38,873 bases of DNA, taken from Georgenia thermotolerans. GTDB taxonomy: Bacteria > Actinomycetota > Actinomycetes > Actinomycetales > Actinomycetaceae. The stretch's first letter is position 1, and every line of letters starts with the position of its first letter. Below are positions 18,848 to 27,546 of the stretch, piece by piece. The DNA is taken from contig NZ_VUKF01000044.1 of NCBI RefSeq assembly GCF_009193185.1, positions 1-38,873 on the forward strand, read 5' to 3'. The notes beneath the pieces were generated by a model, which worked only from the letters and a program-made list of their open reading frames with translations, ran no database searches and was not told the DNA's origin. The translations under genes were made by a program, and so were the position numbers.

Positions 18848-19582
18848 ATGCCGGACACCGACGCCCCGCACCTGAGCCTCGCCGTCAACGAGCGCACCTC
18901 CCGCGCCCAGGCCGTGGCCGAGCGGCTCAGCGACCTCATCGTCACCGAGCAGGTGCGCCCCGGGGACCGCCTGGGCACCAAGCTCGACCTCCAGCGCCAG
19001 TTCGGCGTCGCCGCCGGGACGCTCAACGAGGCCGTCCGCCTCCTCGAGACCCGCGGCCTGGTCGAGGCCCGCCCCGGCCCCCGAGGCGGCATCTTCGTCG
19101 CTCGCCCCTCCGCCCACATCCGGCTCAGCCACCTCATCCTCGGCCTGGGCGCGGACGCGATGTCCGTCTCGGACAGCCTGGAGATCCGCAACGCCCTTGA
19201 GCTGCCGGTCGCGCTCCAGGCCGCCCGTCACGCCGGCCGCGAGCAGCTCGCCCGGCTCGACCGGATCGTCGAGGAGATGAGCCGCCTGCGCGACGAGCCG
19301 GGGGAGTACCTCCTGCGCAACTGGGACCTGCACGAGGAGATCGCCCGCATCTCGCTCAACTCCCTGCTGCGCACCATCTACCTCTCCCTGCTGGAGACGG
19401 CACGCGAGGCGGTCCGCGACATCGCCCCCGACCCGGGGTTCCGGGACTCCTTCCCGACGAACCTCCAGCTGCACCGCGAGCTGGTCGACGCCATCGCCTC
19501 CGGCGACGAGGCGCGGGTGCGCCGGGCGGTGGAGGCCCACACGCCGCTGTCCGAGGCGATGAGCGCCCGCACGGACGGCTGA
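18848..19582 (+). CDS. GntR/FadR-type (FCD domain) transcriptional regulator
   Basis: A 244-residue regulator with a GntR winged helix (RAQAVAERLSDLIVTEQVRPGDRL, read as residues 19-42; LQRQFGVAAGTLNEAVRLL; GLVEARPGPRGGIFV) and a C-terminal FCD ligand domain. Histidines H162, H209 and H231 align with the FCD metal-binding histidines; the usual preceding Asp is N158. FCD regulators sense organic acids and usually repress catabolic operons. It lies directly before the meta-cleavage operon and shares a promoter motif with it, so its ligand may be a pathway intermediate. Confidence 0.88.
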   Translation: MPDTDAPHLSLAVNERTSRAQAVAERLSDLIVTEQVRPGDRLGTKLDLQRQFGVAAGTLNEAVRLLETRGLVEARPGPRGGIFVARPSAHIRLSHLILGLGADAMSVSDSLEIRNALELPVALQAARHAGREQLARLDRIVEEMSRLRDEPGEYLLRNWDLHEEIARISLNSLLRTIYLSLLETAREAVRDIAPDPGFRDSFPTNLQLHRELVDAIASGDEARVRRAVEAHTPLSEAMSARTDG

Positions 19583-19700
19583 GCGGCGGGCGGCGGGGGC
19601 CTCGGGTGGAGGGCCGGCGCGCCGTCGTCACCGGCGCCCCCAGGCCGAACGCCCTCGACGGCGTCCACGCCCGCACCCAGAGCTGCAGCACTTCGCCGGG

Positions 19701-19760
19701 CGCTGCAAGGCTCGTTGAGCGCGGCAGCTGCAACTGTGGCGCTCAACGAGTCCTGCAGCG
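19701..19760. repeat. 22-bp inverted repeat between gntR and the catabolic operon
   Basis: Arms at 19701-19722 and 19739-19760 are reverse complements at 20 of 22 positions, around a 16-base loop that itself contains CAGCTG. Innermost paired bases are CTCGTTGAGCGC and GCGCTCAACGAG. It has no T-run. It could be a gntR terminator, an extragenic palindromic element, or the trace of a mobile element. Confidence 0.65.
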
Positions 19761-20003
19761 GTGACCCCCGACGCCGACTCCGACGCCGTGGTCGTCCTCG
19801 CCCGCGCCTCGCGGGCGACCGGCACCGTCCTCGCGCTCCACGGCGGCATGGCCCCGCATCCGAGGGAGCGCGACCCGCGCCCGGCCTGGGCGCCGACGGC
19901 CGCCCTGCCCTGGCGTGCCGCGCCCCACGCCCGTGAGCTGGCCCTGCCGCTCGTGGCCGTCGGCGCCCGTCGCCTGGCCGGCAACCACGCGCCGCGGCAC
20001 GAC
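19761..20003 (+). pseudogene. Possible remnant of an alpha/beta-hydrolase gene
   Basis: The frame beginning GTG at 19761 has strongly coding-like third positions and reads VVVLARASRATGTVLALHGG near its start, resembling the N-terminal strand and HGG oxyanion turn of small actinobacterial alpha/beta-hydrolases. Similarity seems to end by about 20003, and the frame then runs into the operon promoter and shifts out of sense in the next gene. No nucleophile GxSxG motif is present. I read it as a truncated relic; an uncharacterised short protein is the alternative. Confidence 0.3.
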
Positions 20004-20009
20004 ACCTCC

Positions 20010-20039
20010 TTGACAACCCCTATTCAATACTATCAATAT
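20010..20039 (+). promoter_or_regulatory. Promoter of the meta-cleavage operon with candidate GntR operator
   Basis: A perfect TTGACA (20010-20015) is followed by an AT-rich stretch; TATCAA (20031-20036, 15-base spacer) or CAATAT (20034-20039, 18-base spacer) could be the -10. Between them lies TATTCAATACTA (20021-20032), the motif shared with the gntR promoter. The operator would occlude polymerase, fitting repression. Confidence 0.55.
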
Positions 20040-20071
20040 GTCCGGACCCGCTCATTGTTCAAGGAGGAACG

Positions 20072-21088
20072 ATGCGAACCACCACCCGCACTCTCGGCCT
20101 GCCGGCCGTGCTCGCCCTCGCCGCCGTGCTCGCCGCCTGCGGCGGTGGCGGCTCCGACGACGGCAAGGCGGCCGCGGCGCCGTCGTCCGCCGCGGCACCC
20201 TCCGGGTCCGCCGACGCCGGCGGCGCCCCGGAGGTCGCCGACCTCACCGTCGGCGTCGTGCCCGTCATCGACCACGCCGCCGTCTACATCGCCAACCAGG
20301 AGGGCTTCTTCGAGGAGGAGGGCCTGACCGTCACCCCGCAGGTCATGCAGGGCGGCGCCGCGGCGCTGCCGGCCATGGTCTCCGGGGACCTGCAGGCCGC
20401 CTTCGCCACCTACCCCTCCTTCTTCCTCGCCGAGAGCAAGGGCCTGGGCGTGACGATCGTGGCCGAGGGCATCCGGGCCACCGAGAAGACCGGCGGGGTG
20501 TTCGTCCCCGGCGACTCCGACATCCAGGACGCCAAGGGCCTCGCCGGCGCCACCATCGCCGTGAACACCCTCAACAACACCGGCGACGTGACCATCAAGG
20601 CGGTCCTCGACGAGCAGGGCGTCGACCCCGCCAGCGTGAAGTTCGTCGAGCTCGCCTTCCCGGACATGGCCCCCGCGCTCGAGCGCGGCGACGTCGACGC
20701 CGCCTGGCTCGTCGAGCCCTTCCGCACCGGCGTCGTCGCCAACGGCGGGCGGATGGCGCTGGCCTCCTACAGCGGTGTCGCCGAGGGCATCCCGGTGTCC
20801 GGGCTGGCCATGACCGACGAGTTCGTCAAGGAGAACCCGAACACCGCCGCGGCGTTCGCCCGTGCGATCGACAAGGCCAACGCCTTCATCGCCGACAACC
20901 CCGACTCCGCGCGCGAGATCGTCACCACCTACTCCCAGACCAAGCCGGAGGTGGCCGCCAAGCTCGAGCTGCCCGAGTGGCGCGGCGGCGGCGTGGACGC
21001 GCAGGAGATCAACCGCTGGAACGACCTGATGATCTCCACCGGCGCCCTGACCAAGCCGGTCGACATCACCCAGCTCGTCGAGAAGTAA
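20072..21088 (+). CDS. ABC-transporter substrate-binding lipoprotein (SsuA/THI5-NMT1 type)
   Basis: A 338-residue secreted lipoprotein. The signal peptide ends in the lipobox LAAC (C23), followed by a Gly/Ser/Ala-rich linker and a mature domain of the SsuA/ThiY/NMT1 type (VGVVPVIDHAAVYIANQEGFF; then VMQGGAAALPAMVSGDLQAAF). Such proteins capture sulfonates, thiamine precursors, nitrate or aromatic acids and pass them to a membrane permease. It opens the catabolic operon, with AAGGAGG before the ATG, so the ligand is probably the aromatic substrate. No permease or ATPase gene lies in the window, so the protein must use components encoded elsewhere. Confidence 0.88.
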   Translation: MRTTTRTLGLPAVLALAAVLAACGGGGSDDGKAAAAPSSAAAPSGSADAGGAPEVADLTVGVVPVIDHAAVYIANQEGFFEEEGLTVTPQVMQGGAAALPAMVSGDLQAAFATYPSFFLAESKGLGVTIVAEGIRATEKTGGVFVPGDSDIQDAKGLAGATIAVNTLNNTGDVTIKAVLDEQGVDPASVKFVELAFPDMAPALERGDVDAAWLVEPFRTGVVANGGRMALASYSGVAEGIPVSGLAMTDEFVKENPNTAAAFARAIDKANAFIADNPDSAREIVTTYSQTKPEVAAKLELPEWRGGGVDAQEINRWNDLMISTGALTKPVDITQLVEK

Positions 21089-21097
21089 GGAACCGCC

Positions 21098-21889
21098 GTG
21101 GACGACCGCACCCGGGCCGCCGCCGCGCAGGCGCTGCTCGACGCCTACGCCGGCACGCCGGTCCCGCCGCTGACCGAGACCTACCCGGGCATGGGCGTCG
21201 AGGACGCCTACGCCGTCCAGCACCTCCAGCTCGAGCACTGGCGGGCGGCCGGCCGGGTGGTCAAGGGGCACAAGGTGGGCCTGACGGCGCGGGTCATGCA
21301 GCGCCAGCTCGGCGTCGACCAGCCCGACTACGGCCAGCTGCTGGACACGATGATCCTCGGCGACGGCGCCGCCCTGGACCCGCGCGCGTTCCTCCAGCCC
21401 AAGGCCGAGCCGGAGATCGCGTTCGTCCTGGGCCGGGACCTGCGCGGGCCCGGGGTGACGGTCGTCGACGCCGTCCGCGCCGTCGACCACGTGCTGCCGG
21501 CGCTGGAGATCATCGACTCGCGCATCGCCGACTGGCGCATCGGCCTGGCCGACACCATCGCCGACAACGCCTCCTCCGGCGCGGTCGTGCTCGGCACCCG
21601 GCCCGTCCGGCTCGCCGACCTCGACCTGCGCCTGACCGGCTGCGTCCTCACCGTCGACGGCGAGGTCGCGGCCACCGGCGCCGGCGGGGCGGTCCTCGGC
21701 TCGCCCATCAACGCCCTGGTCTGGCTCGCCAACACGGTCGGGCCGCGCGGGGTGACCCTCGAGGCGGGCCAGGTGGTCATCCCCGGCTCCTTGACCGCCG
21801 CCCAGCCCATCCGCCCCGGCGGGGTGGTCGCCGCCACCTTCGGCGGCGGGCTGGGCACCGTGACCACCCGGATGGAGGCCCTGGCATGA
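21098..21889 (+). CDS. dmpE: 2-oxopent-4-enoate (2-hydroxypenta-2,4-dienoate) hydratase
   Basis: Adds water to 2-oxopent-4-enoate to give 4-hydroxy-2-oxovalerate. The 263-residue protein belongs to the fumarylacetoacetase-like MhpD/DmpE family: KGHKVGLTARVMQRQLGVDQPDYGQLLD, read in pieces as KGHKVGLT (residues 52-59) and QLGVDQPDYG (66-75), is characteristic; EPEIAFVLGRDL and EIIDSR carry metal-binding acids. The GTG at 21098 follows TAAGGAA, nine bases after the binding-protein stop. Its stop overlaps the next start as ATGA. It is related to the next gene, but the two are distinguished by these motifs. Confidence 0.88.
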   Translation: MDDRTRAAAAQALLDAYAGTPVPPLTETYPGMGVEDAYAVQHLQLEHWRAAGRVVKGHKVGLTARVMQRQLGVDQPDYGQLLDTMILGDGAALDPRAFLQPKAEPEIAFVLGRDLRGPGVTVVDAVRAVDHVLPALEIIDSRIADWRIGLADTIADNASSGAVVLGTRPVRLADLDLRLTGCVLTVDGEVAATGAGGAVLGSPINALVWLANTVGPRGVTLEAGQVVIPGSLTAAQPIRPGGVVAATFGGGLGTVTTRMEALA

Positions 21890-22686
21890 CCGGCACCGAC
21901 GCGCGCACCGACTGGGACCTCGCCCGCGTGGTGGACGAGCTCGCGGCGGCCGAGGCGGGCCGCTACGACCGCACGCCGATCACCGAGGAGTTCCCCGGGC
22001 TCGACCTGGCCCTGGCCTACGAGGCCCAGGACGAGCTGATCCGGCGCAAGGTCGCCGCCGGGCAGACCATCACCGGCGTCAAGCTCGGCCTCACCTCGCG
22101 GGCCAAGCAGCGGCGCATGGGCATCGACGCGCCGCTGACCGGCTGGCTCACCGACGCCATGACCCTCCCGGCCGGGGCGCCCGTGCCGCTCGGCGAGCTC
22201 ATCCACCCCCGGGTCGAGCCGGAGATCGTCTTCGTCCTCGGCGAGGACCTCGCCGGGCCCGGCATCACCGCCGCCCGCGCCCTGCGGTCCGTCGCCTCGG
22301 TCCACGGCGGCTTCGAGATCATCGACTCGCGCTACCGCGACTTCCGCTTCACCCTGCCCGATGTCGTCGCCGACAACGCCTCCGCCGCCCGGTGGGGCAG
22401 CGGCCCGGTCGCCCTGAGCCCGGCCGACCTCGACCTCTCCCTCGAGGCCTGCCTCGTCGAGGTCGACGGCGAGGTCGTCGACACCGCCACCGGCGCCGCC
22501 GTCCAGGGCCACCCGGCCGAGGCGCTCGCGCTGGCCGCCAACTCCCTGGCCGCGCGCGGCCACCGCCTCAAGGCCGGCTGGATCGTCCTCACCGGGGGCA
22601 TCACCGACGCGGTCTTCCTCCGCCCGGGCAGCACCGTCTCCGTCCACTTCAGCCACCTCGGCACCGTCACCGTCACAGGAGCCTGA
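21886..22686 (+). CDS. dmpH: 4-oxalocrotonate decarboxylase
   Basis: Removes CO2 from 2-oxo-3-hexenedioate to form 2-oxopent-4-enoate, often in a complex with the hydratase. The 266-residue protein resembles XylI/DmpH closely: TITGVKLGLTSRAKQRRMGI, LIHPRVEPEIVFV, FEIIDSRYRDFRF and LPDVVADNASAARW all have counterparts in XylI. The ATG at 21886 overlaps the hydratase stop, which fits joint translation of the two complex partners. Confidence 0.87.
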   Translation: MTGTDARTDWDLARVVDELAAAEAGRYDRTPITEEFPGLDLALAYEAQDELIRRKVAAGQTITGVKLGLTSRAKQRRMGIDAPLTGWLTDAMTLPAGAPVPLGELIHPRVEPEIVFVLGEDLAGPGITAARALRSVASVHGGFEIIDSRYRDFRFTLPDVVADNASAARWGSGPVALSPADLDLSLEACLVEVDGEVVDTATGAAVQGHPAEALALAANSLAARGHRLKAGWIVLTGGITDAVFLRPGSTVSVHFSHLGTVTVTGA

Positions 22687-22689
22687 CCC

Positions 22690-22953
22690 ATGCCCCTCGT
22701 CGAAGTCACCCTCACCGAGGGCCGCGCCCCCGAGCAGCTGCGCGAGCTCATGCGCCGCCTCCACGACGGCGTGCACGCCAGCCTCGGCGCCAACCCCGAC
22801 AGCATCCGCGTCATCGTCCGCGAGGTGCCCCGGACGCTGTGGTGCGCCGGCGGGCAGACGCTCGCCGAGCGCGACGCCGCGGCCCAGCCCGCCGCGACCG
22901 ACGGCGACGGCCCCCGCCTCACCGCCGTGCCGACCGAACCGGAGGGCCGCTGA
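22690..22953 (+). CDS. dmpI: 4-oxalocrotonate tautomerase
   Basis: Isomerises 2-hydroxymuconate to 2-oxo-3-hexenedioate. After removal of Met the protein starts with the catalytic Pro1 (PLVEVTLTEGRAPEQLREL), and the pattern RVIVREVPRTLWCAGGQ is typical of the family, including the arginines that bind the dicarboxylate. At 87 residues it is about 25 longer than the usual 62-residue enzyme, with an acidic, Ala/Pro-rich tail. The ribosome site AGGAG overlaps the end of dmpH, three bases upstream. Confidence 0.87.
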   Translation: MPLVEVTLTEGRAPEQLRELMRRLHDGVHASLGANPDSIRVIVREVPRTLWCAGGQTLAERDAAAQPAATDGDGPRLTAVPTEPEGR

Positions 22954-22954
22954 C

Positions 22955-24451
22955 ATGACCCAGCCACTGACGAGCCACGCCGGCGCCCCGGCCACGCCCG
23001 CCGCCGGCGTGGAGGTCTTCGGCCACGTCATCGACGGACGCGAGGTGATGTCCGCCGACGGCGCCACCTTCGACAGCGTCGACCCCTACACCGGCGAGCC
23101 CTGGGCCCGCTTCCCCCTCGGCGGCGCGGCCGAGGCCGATCTCGCCGTCGCCGCCGCCCGCCGGGCCTTCGACGAGGGCCCCTGGCCCCGCATGGGCCGG
23201 CGCGAGCGCCGCGAGATCCTCACCCGCTTCGCCGAGCTGATCCTCGCCCACGGCGACGAGCTCGCCCTGGCCGACACCCGCGACATGGGCAAGCCGATCG
23301 CCCAGAGCCGCGGCAACGACGTGCCGCGCACCGCCGACAACTTCCGGTTCTTCGCCGACCACGCGCTGCTGGCGACCGCCGAGGCGCTGCCGATGGACTC
23401 CGGCCACCACGCCTACACCCGGTACGAGGCGGCCGGCGTCGTCGTCGCCATCGCCCCGTGGAACTTCCCCATGATGCTCGAGAGCTGGAAGGTCGCCCCG
23501 GCCCTGGCGTGGGGGAACACCGTGGTGCTCAAGCCCGCCGAGGACTCCCCGGCGTCCGCCACCATCCTCGCCCGCCTGGCCCTGGAGGCCGGGATCCCGC
23601 CGGGAGTGTTCAACGTCGTGCACGGCTACGGCCCGGACTCCGTCGGCGCGGCCCTCACCGCCCACCCGGACGTCGACCGGATCACCTTCACCGGCGAGTC
23701 CGCCACCGGCCGGGTCATCGCCGCCGCGGCCGCGGCCAACCTCACCCCGGTCAGCCTCGAGCTCGGCGGCAAGGGCGCCAACGTCGTCTTCGCCGACGCC
23801 GACCTCGACACCGCCGTGGACTGGTCGATCCGGGCGATCTTCACCAACGCCGGGCAGGTGTGCCTGGCCGGGTCCCGCATCTACGTGCACCGCTCGGTCC
23901 AGGAGGCCTTCATCGAGCGGTTCGTGGCGGCCGCCCGCGCCATGGTCACCGGCGACCCCAAGGACCCCGCCACCCAGGTCGGGCCGCTGTCCTCGGCCGG
24001 CCACCACGCCAAGGTCCGCGGCTACGTCGACACCGTCGCCGCCGCCGGGGGCACCGTGCTCACCGGCGGGCTCGGGGACGGCCTGTTCGTCGAGCCGATG
24101 GTGGTCACCGGGCTGGGCGAGGACGCCCCGCACCAGCGCGAGGAGATCTTCGGCCCGCTCGTCACCGTCACCGCGTTCGACAGCGAGGACGAGGTCGTCG
24201 GCCTCGTCAACGCCTCGCCGTTCGGGCTCAACGCCATGCTCTTCAGCGAGAACCTCTCCCGGGCGCACCGGGTCGCCGGCCGGCTGAACGTGGGCACGGT
24301 GTGGGTGAACTGCTTCTTCATCCGCGACCTGCGCGCCCCCTTCGGCGGCGTCGGCGACTCCGGCGTGGGCCGCGAGGGCGGCACCTTCAGCCGCGAGTTC
24401 TTCACCGAGCCCAAGGCCGTCGTCATGCAGATCGACGCCGAGCGCGATTGA
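22955..24451 (+). CDS. dmpC: 2-hydroxymuconic semialdehyde dehydrogenase
   Basis: Oxidises 2-hydroxymuconic semialdehyde to 2-hydroxymuconate with NAD. The 498-residue aldehyde dehydrogenase has N170 (APWNFP), the general base E269 ([10 protein letters not shown]) and the nucleophile C303 ([14 protein letters not shown]). The C-terminal [12 protein letters not shown] is typical of the HMSDH/DmpC subgroup, and the neighbourhood supports that substrate. The ATG at 22955 lies one base after the tautomerase stop, with GGAGGG upstream. Confidence 0.88.
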   Translation: MTQPLTSHAGAPATPAAGVEVFGHVIDGREVMSADGATFDSVDPYTGEPWARFPLGGAAEADLAVAAARRAFDEGPWPRMGRRERREILTRFAELILAHGDELALADTRDMGKPIAQSRGNDVPRTADNFRFFADHALLATAEALPMDSGHHAYTRYEAAGVVVAIAPWNFPMMLESWKVAPALAWGNTVVLKPAEDSPASATILARLALEAGIPPGVFNVVHGYGPDSVGAALTAHPDVDRITFTGESATGRVIAAAAAANLTPVSLELGGKGANVVFADADLDTAVDWSIRAIFTNAGQVCLAGSRIYVHRSVQEAFIERFVAAARAMVTGDPKDPATQVGPLSSAGHHAKVRGYVDTVAAAGGTVLTGGLGDGLFVEPMVVTGLGEDAPHQREEIFGPLVTVTAFDSEDEVVGLVNASPFGLNAMLFSENLSRAHRVAGRLNVGTVWVNCFFIRDLRAPFGGVGDSGVGREGGTFSREFFTEPKAVVMQIDAERD

Positions 24452-24463
24452 CCAGGAGGACCC

Positions 24464-25402
24464 ATGACCGCCACCGCACCGGACACCACGCCGGCCCCGG
24501 CCGGGCGCCGCCCCACCGCCGCCATCGTCGGCCCGGGCAACATCGGCACCGACCTGCTCGTCAAGCTGCTGCGCTCGCCGTGGCTCGACGTGCACTCCAT
24601 GGTCGGGGTCGACCCCGCCTCAGACGGCCTGGCCCGCGCCCGCAAGCTGGGCGTCGAGGCCAGCCACGAGGGCGTGGACTGGCTGCTCGCCCACGACACC
24701 CCGCCGGACCTCGTCTTCGAGGCCACCTCGGCCGGCGCGCACCTGGCCAACGCGCCGCGGTACGCCGAGGCGGGCATCACCGCCGTCGACCTCACCCCCG
24801 CCGCCGTCGGCCCGTTCCTGTGCCCGGCGGTGAACTTCGGCGCCCACGTGGGCGAGGCGAACCTCAACATGATCACCTGCGGCGGGCAGGCCACCATCCC
24901 CATCGTCGACGCCGTCGCGAGCGTGACCGCGGTGCCCTACGCGGAGATCGTGGCCTCCATCGCGTCGCGCTCGGCCGGGCCGGGCACCCGGGCGAACATC
25001 GACGAGTTCACCCAGACCACCTCCCGGGCCATCGAGGCCGTCGGCGGCGCCGCCCGCGGCAAGGCCATCATCATCCTCAACCCGGTCGACCCGCCGATGA
25101 TCATGCGCGACACCGTCTTCTGCGCCATCGCGCCCGACGCAGACCGCGACGCCGTCGCCGCGGCCGTCCACCGCCGGGTCGCCGAGGTCCAGGAGTACGT
25201 GCCCGGCTACACCCTGCGCGGGGAGCCGCAGTTCGACGACCCGTCCGAGCTGTGGGACGGGATGGCCCGCGTCACCGTCCTGCTCGAGGTGCGCGGCAAC
25301 GGCGACTACCTGCCCGAGTGGGCGGGCAACCTCGACATCATGACGGCCGCCGCCGTGCGCGTCGGCGAGCTCGTCGCCCAGAAGGGAGCGCTGCAGCGAT
25401 GA
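24464..25402 (+). CDS. dmpF: Acetaldehyde dehydrogenase (acylating)
   Basis: Converts acetaldehyde, NAD and CoA to acetyl-CoA; in studied homologues acetaldehyde is channelled from the partner aldolase. The 312-residue protein has the NAD site [10 protein letters not shown] (21-30) and the nucleophile C139 in [20 protein letters not shown] precedes the ATG at 24464. Its stop overlaps the aldolase start as ATGA, as expected for the bifunctional complex. Confidence 0.94.
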   Translation: MTATAPDTTPAPAGRRPTAAIVGPGNIGTDLLVKLLRSPWLDVHSMVGVDPASDGLARARKLGVEASHEGVDWLLAHDTPPDLVFEATSAGAHLANAPRYAEAGITAVDLTPAAVGPFLCPAVNFGAHVGEANLNMITCGGQATIPIVDAVASVTAVPYAEIVASIASRSAGPGTRANIDEFTQTTSRAIEAVGGAARGKAIIILNPVDPPMIMRDTVFCAIAPDADRDAVAAAVHRRVAEVQEYVPGYTLRGEPQFDDPSELWDGMARVTVLLEVRGNGDYLPEWAGNLDIMTAAAVRVGELVAQKGALQR

Positions 25403-26424
25403 GCACCACCACGAACGAGGCCCCGGCGGTCCGCCTCACCGACACCACCTTGCGCGACGGCAGCCACGCCGTGCGGCACCGCTTCACCGAGGACGACGTG
25501 CGCGCCGTCGCCGGGGCGCTCGACGCCGCGGGGGTGCCGGTCATCGAGGTCACCCACGGCGACGGGCTGGCCGGCTCGTCGTTCAACTACGGCTTCGGGG
25601 CCCGCACCGACGCCCAGCTCGTCGCCGCGGCCGCCGACGTCGTCACCCGGGCCCGGGTCGCCGTCCTGCTGCTGCCCGGCGTGGGCACCGTGGAGGACCT
25701 GCGCGAGGCGCGCGACGCCGGCGCGACCATCGCCCGCGTGGCCACCCACTGCACCGAGGCCGACATCTCCGCCCAGCACTTCGGCGCCGCCCGGGACCTG
25801 GGGATGGAGACGGTCGGCTTCCTCATGCTCTCGCACCGCAACAGCCCCGAGGGCCTGGCGGCGCAGGCGCGGATCATGGCCGACGCCGGCTGCCAGTGCG
25901 TCTACGTCGTCGACTCCGCGGGGGCGCTGATGCCCGCCGGCGCCGCCGAGCGGGTGGCCGCGCTGGTCGCCGAGCTCGGCGACGACGCCCAGGTGGGCTT
26001 CCACGGGCACCAGAACCTCTCCCTCGGCGTGGCGAACTCCCTCGCCGCGTACGAGGCCGGCGCCCGGCAGATCGACGGCACCCTGTGCGCCCTGGGCGCC
26101 GGGCCGGGCAACTCCCCGACGGAGATGCTCGCCGCCGCCTTCGAGAAGCTCGACGTGCCGACCGGGGTCGACGTCGACGCCGTCCTCGCCGCCGCCGAGG
26201 ACGTGCTGCGCCCGATGGTGACGCGCCTGCCCGTGGCGGACCGCGCCTCGATCGTCCAGGGCCGCTTCGGGGTCTACAACTCCTTCCTGCTGCACGCCGA
26301 GCGCGCCGCCGAGCGCTACGGCGTCCCCGCGCACGACATCCTGCGGGAGGTGGGCCAGCGCGGCTACGTCGGCGGGCAGGAGGACATGATCATCGACGTC
26401 GCGCTCGAGCTCGCCGGGCGCTGA
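25399..26424 (+). CDS. dmpG: 4-hydroxy-2-oxovalerate aldolase
   Basis: Cleaves 4-hydroxy-2-oxovalerate to pyruvate and acetaldehyde. The 341-residue DRE-TIM barrel protein carries [15 protein letters not shown] (catalytic Arg and metal Asp), [11 protein letters not shown] and the metal-binding [15 protein letters not shown], then the C-terminal dimerisation domain for DmpF. The ATG at 25399 overlaps dmpF. It is the last gene of the catabolic operon; I see no strong terminator before lplA. Confidence 0.94.
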   Translation: MSTTTNEAPAVRLTDTTLRDGSHAVRHRFTEDDVRAVAGALDAAGVPVIEVTHGDGLAGSSFNYGFGARTDAQLVAAAADVVTRARVAVLLLPGVGTVEDLREARDAGATIARVATHCTEADISAQHFGAARDLGMETVGFLMLSHRNSPEGLAAQARIMADAGCQCVYVVDSAGALMPAGAAERVAALVAELGDDAQVGFHGHQNLSLGVANSLAAYEAGARQIDGTLCALGAGPGNSPTEMLAAAFEKLDVPTGVDVDAVLAAAEDVLRPMVTRLPVADRASIVQGRFGVYNSFLLHAERAAERYGVPAHDILREVGQRGYVGGQEDMIIDVALELAGR

Positions 26425-26468
26425 GCCGCCTGTGAGCACGGGCACGGCGTTGGCGCCGCCCCCGGACC

Positions 26469-26474
26469 TAAACT
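26469..26474 (+). promoter_or_regulatory. Leaderless promoter of lplA (-10 box)
   Basis: TAAACT ends 6 bases before the ATG at 26481, with no ribosome site. It marks lplA as a separate transcription unit. Confidence 0.6.
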
Positions 26475-26480
26475 TCTCTC

Positions 26481-27530
26481 ATGCACGGTGAGTACAAGGT
26501 CCCCGGCGGCAAGCTCGTCGTGGTCGACGTCGACGTCGTGGACGGCCGGCTGGCCAACGCGCGCGTCTCCGGCGACTTCTTCCTCGAGCCGGACACCGCG
26601 TTGGAGGACATCAACGCCGCGCTGGACGGCATGCCCGAGTCCGCCTCCGCCGACCAGCTGGCCCACGCGATCACCGGTGCCGTCGACCACGGCGTGAGCA
26701 TGGTCGGCTTCACCCCTGAGTCCGTCGGCATCGCCGTGCGGCGGGCGCTGGGCCGGGCCACCAGCTGGGCGGACCACACCTTCGAGGTCATCCACGGCGG
26801 GCCCGTGCACCCGGCGCTCAACGTCGCGCTCGACCAGGTCATCCCCGAGGAGGTGGCCGCCGGCCGGCGCGGGCCGACCATGCGGATCTGGGAGTGGAAC
26901 AGCCCGCTGGTGGTCATCGGCTCCTTCCAGTCGGTGCGCAACGAGGTGGACACCGAGGCCCTCGAGCGGCACGGCATGAGCGTGGTGCGCCGGATCTCCG
27001 GCGGCGGCGCGATGTTCATGGAGCCGGGCAACTGCATCACGTACTCCCTGGTGGTCCCCGGCTCGCTGGTGGAGGGGCTGAGCTTCGAGCGCTCCTACGC
27101 CTTCCTCGACGACTGGGTGCTCGGCGCGCTCGCGGACGTCGGCGTCAACGCCCGCTACGTCCCGCTCAACGACATCGCCTCCGACCAGGGCAAGATCGGC
27201 GGCGCGGCCCAGAAGCGCTTCGCCTCCGGCGTCGTGCTCCACCACGTGACGATGAGCTACGACATCGACGCGAACAAGATGCTCGACGTGCTGCGCATCG
27301 GCCGGGAGAAGCTGTCGGACAAGGGCGTCAAGAGCGCGAACAAGCGGGTCGACCCCATGCGCTCGCAGACCGGCATGGCCCGCGAGGACATCATCGACGC
27401 CTTCATCGGCCACTTCCGGGGCCGGTACGACACCGTGCTGTCGGACTACCGGCCCGAGGAGATCGCCCGGGCCGAGGAGCTCATGGAGACGAAGTTCCTC
27501 GCCGACACCTGGACCTACCGGGTGCCCTGA
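26481..27530 (+). CDS. lplA: Lipoate-protein ligase A with permuted domain order
   Basis: Attaches lipoate to dehydrogenase and glycine-cleavage proteins. The 349-residue protein begins with what looks like the LplA accessory domain (residues 1-90: GEYKVPGGKLVVVDVDVVDG), followed by the catalytic biotin/lipoate ligase fold with RRISGGGA (170-177) and the lipoyl-binding lysine K238 in GKIGGAAQKR. In E. coli LplA the accessory domain is C-terminal. It overlaps no neighbour and converges with yggS 16 bases away. Confidence 0.88.
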   Translation: MHGEYKVPGGKLVVVDVDVVDGRLANARVSGDFFLEPDTALEDINAALDGMPESASADQLAHAITGAVDHGVSMVGFTPESVGIAVRRALGRATSWADHTFEVIHGGPVHPALNVALDQVIPEEVAAGRRGPTMRIWEWNSPLVVIGSFQSVRNEVDTEALERHGMSVVRRISGGGAMFMEPGNCITYSLVVPGSLVEGLSFERSYAFLDDWVLGALADVGVNARYVPLNDIASDQGKIGGAAQKRFASGVVLHHVTMSYDIDANKMLDVLRIGREKLSDKGVKSANKRVDPMRSQTGMAREDIIDAFIGHFRGRYDTVLSDYRPEEIARAEELMETKFLADTWTYRVP

Positions 27531-27546
27531 GCCGGCACGACGGCGC

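Noticed and set aside
20038-21885. Long plus-strand frame across the binding-protein and hydratase genes, continuous with dmpH
   Set aside because: It is an out-of-frame reading of two recognised genes; dmpH starts at the ATGA overlap at 21886.
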